From positions 310,001 through 374,000 of the forward strand of contig JAEPRB010000005.1 of the NCBI GenBank assembly GCA_016758965.1: a stretch of DNA of 64,000 nucleotides. The letters run 5' to 3'. The translations under genes were made by a program, and so were the position numbers. Positions 62,660-64,000 of this stretch are shown piece by piece; position 1 is the first letter of the stretch, and every line of letters starts with the position of its first letter. The notes under the pieces were generated by a model, which searched no databases, was not told the DNA's origin, and was given only the letters and a program-made list of their open reading frames with translations. The DNA comes from Circinella minor. Its lineage: Eukaryota > Mucoromycota > Mucoromycetes > Mucorales > Lichtheimiaceae.

Positions 62660-64000
62660 TAAAATAATAAAAAAGTAAACAAAAGTTTAAGAATAAATAC
62701 TAACAGAAATAATTGTTGATATTGTATAAAGAACAGAGAGAAAAAAAGAAGCTGGTTTTATTATCTTCATTAGTCTAGAAAAAAAAAACCATGATTGGGT
62801 AGACATTGTAGACTGATTTAGAAAGGGGTAGCAGAAATAATAATTTTTGGTAATAATTCATTTTACTATGATGGTTTACGGAGAATTTATACATATAAGG
62901 AAGTCCCACGTCGTAATACTATATTCGCTTTGAACGAGTACAAGACGCTTACTTAACACTACGTATTGATAAAGAAAAATCGAGAGCATTCACTGATTAC
63001 TAATTTGTTTGTAGATTACTAATACACCTTTAATATGTATATACACGAGTAGAAAGATGTAAAAGCCATACTAATTGATTTCTCAATATTCATCGATAGG
63101 AAAATCGAGCATATACAGTAATAGACCTATCATGTGAGCTAGCGTGTTTTCGTAATTTGGGATAATACAAGTTTGAGTTTTAACTCAAACAAATATTAAA
63201 TTTATTCCTACCGTTATCAGTGATTTTACAGTCAAATTTAAAGTACACAGACCCTTAACCTCACTCATTTGAGACACATGAGAGCAAAAAAAAAAAAAGC
63301 TCGTTTGAGATGCTTTTTCTTTGAGTGTATGATGGAGTTTGTGTTGATATCATAATTAGTGATTTATTGATGAATCTACGTAGTTTAATGAAATGATACA
63401 ATAAATTCAAAAGTGACATGCGTCATATATTTATTCTTGTGTAAGTTTCTGACAAACTCTTATTACAGAAAAACAGTAAATTGTTTTTCTCTTTTGCCAT
63501 CTTTTTTTTTTTTTTATTTAGCAACATAACGAATATTGAGTTTTTAATAGATATATACAAGATGTAACCATCGATTGCCACTGGATCATTGTTTCTAGGG
63601 CTACTCACAACAATCATTATTTAAAGTATTATAATTACGTAGCCTTACGTACCAATACAAAAAAAAAAGGAAACAAAAAAGACATTGGAGTGAAACAATT
63701 TAGGGTTACGTTCTGAGGGCTACAAAAAAAAAGAATGAATGCATTTTTTAGAACGGTTGTTAACACCGTGTCTTGTCAACAGCCATATCATCAATAACTC
63801 TAATACATGGCACTGCTATTGGATTTATTTCCTGGTGTATGCTTTCTGAGCCATTGAATGTAATAGGATATGACAAATGATTTATAAAAAGTGAAATTAT
63901 AAAAGGTAAAGTGCTACTAACTATTACATGCTGTATTAATCTTGCTTTTAGAAATTACAAGTTAACCTTTAAAAAATGTAGATATATCAAAATGAAAAAT
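62660..64000. other. Intergenic region at right edge
   Basis: About 1.3 kb, AT-rich. Contains the promoter side of the dehydrogenase gene and a poly(A)/poly(T)-rich middle. The minus-strand frame at 63423-63617 is low-complexity Lys-rich and not credible. Nothing else recognised up to the window end. Confidence 0.5.

Overview
The window is nuclear DNA of an early-diverging filamentous fungus, most likely Mucoromycota/Mucorales. It is very AT-rich. Its protein genes are split by many short introns, mostly GTAAGT...TAG. Proteins carry Asn, Gln and Ser runs. The lipase tail at the left edge closely resembles the Rhizomucor miehei lipase family. All gene models were assembled by eye: exon joins were chosen so that reading frame, splice consensus and family alignment agree, and each intact model divides by three with no internal stop. 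I found no tRNA, rRNA or CRISPR array.

Layout. 0-9.6 kb: class 3 lipase tail (+), Lsb1/Pin3-like SH3 protein (+), a probable fusion of a Gds1-like winged helix with a PP2C phosphatase (+), a multipass membrane protein (+), and DPM1 (-). 9.6-15 kb: a gene-poor stretch with one Rpn-like nuclease-fold gene (+). 15-25.4 kb: Rab3GAP catalytic subunit (-), NCA2 (-), phosphoacetylglucosamine mutase AGM1 (+). 25.4-27.7 kb: empty. 27.7-36.2 kb: ER M28 metallopeptidase ERMP1 (-), GDP-mannose transporter VRG4 (+), an orphan single-exon gene (-). 36.4-42.6 kb: a coiled-coil protein (-), a wrecked GT10 fucosyltransferase (-), the HUT1 nucleotide-sugar transporter (-). 43.6-49.2 kb: a small secreted orphan (+), the Spg1/Tem1 GTPase (-), a PAQR/Izh membrane receptor (+). 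50.6-58.1 kb: an orphan 527-aa protein (-), COQ11 (-), an Scy1/SCYL2 pseudokinase (-). 58.8-60.4 kb: a decayed DDE transposon. 61-62.7 kb: a short-chain dehydrogenase (-). The last 1.3 kb holds nothing I can call.

Functional theme. Much of the window serves the secretory pathway. DPM1 supplies dolichol-phosphate mannose, AGM1 makes GlcNAc-1-phosphate for UDP-GlcNAc, VRG4 brings GDP-mannose into the Golgi, HUT1 carries a nucleotide sugar or nucleotide in the ER, and the dead GT10 gene once used GDP-fucose. ERMP1, Rab3GAP and SCYL2 act in ER, Rab or Golgi-endosome biology. NCA2 and COQ11 are mitochondrial. Spg1/Tem1 triggers septation. The genes lie on both strands with ordinary spacing, so this looks like chance grouping and not a co-regulated cluster.

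The most notable items are the predicted DNA-binding-domain/PP2C fusion, the GT10 pseudogene with a traceable frameshift and stops, a GC-AG intron plus a 20-nt exon in the pseudokinase gene, and several intact genes whose families I cannot name.
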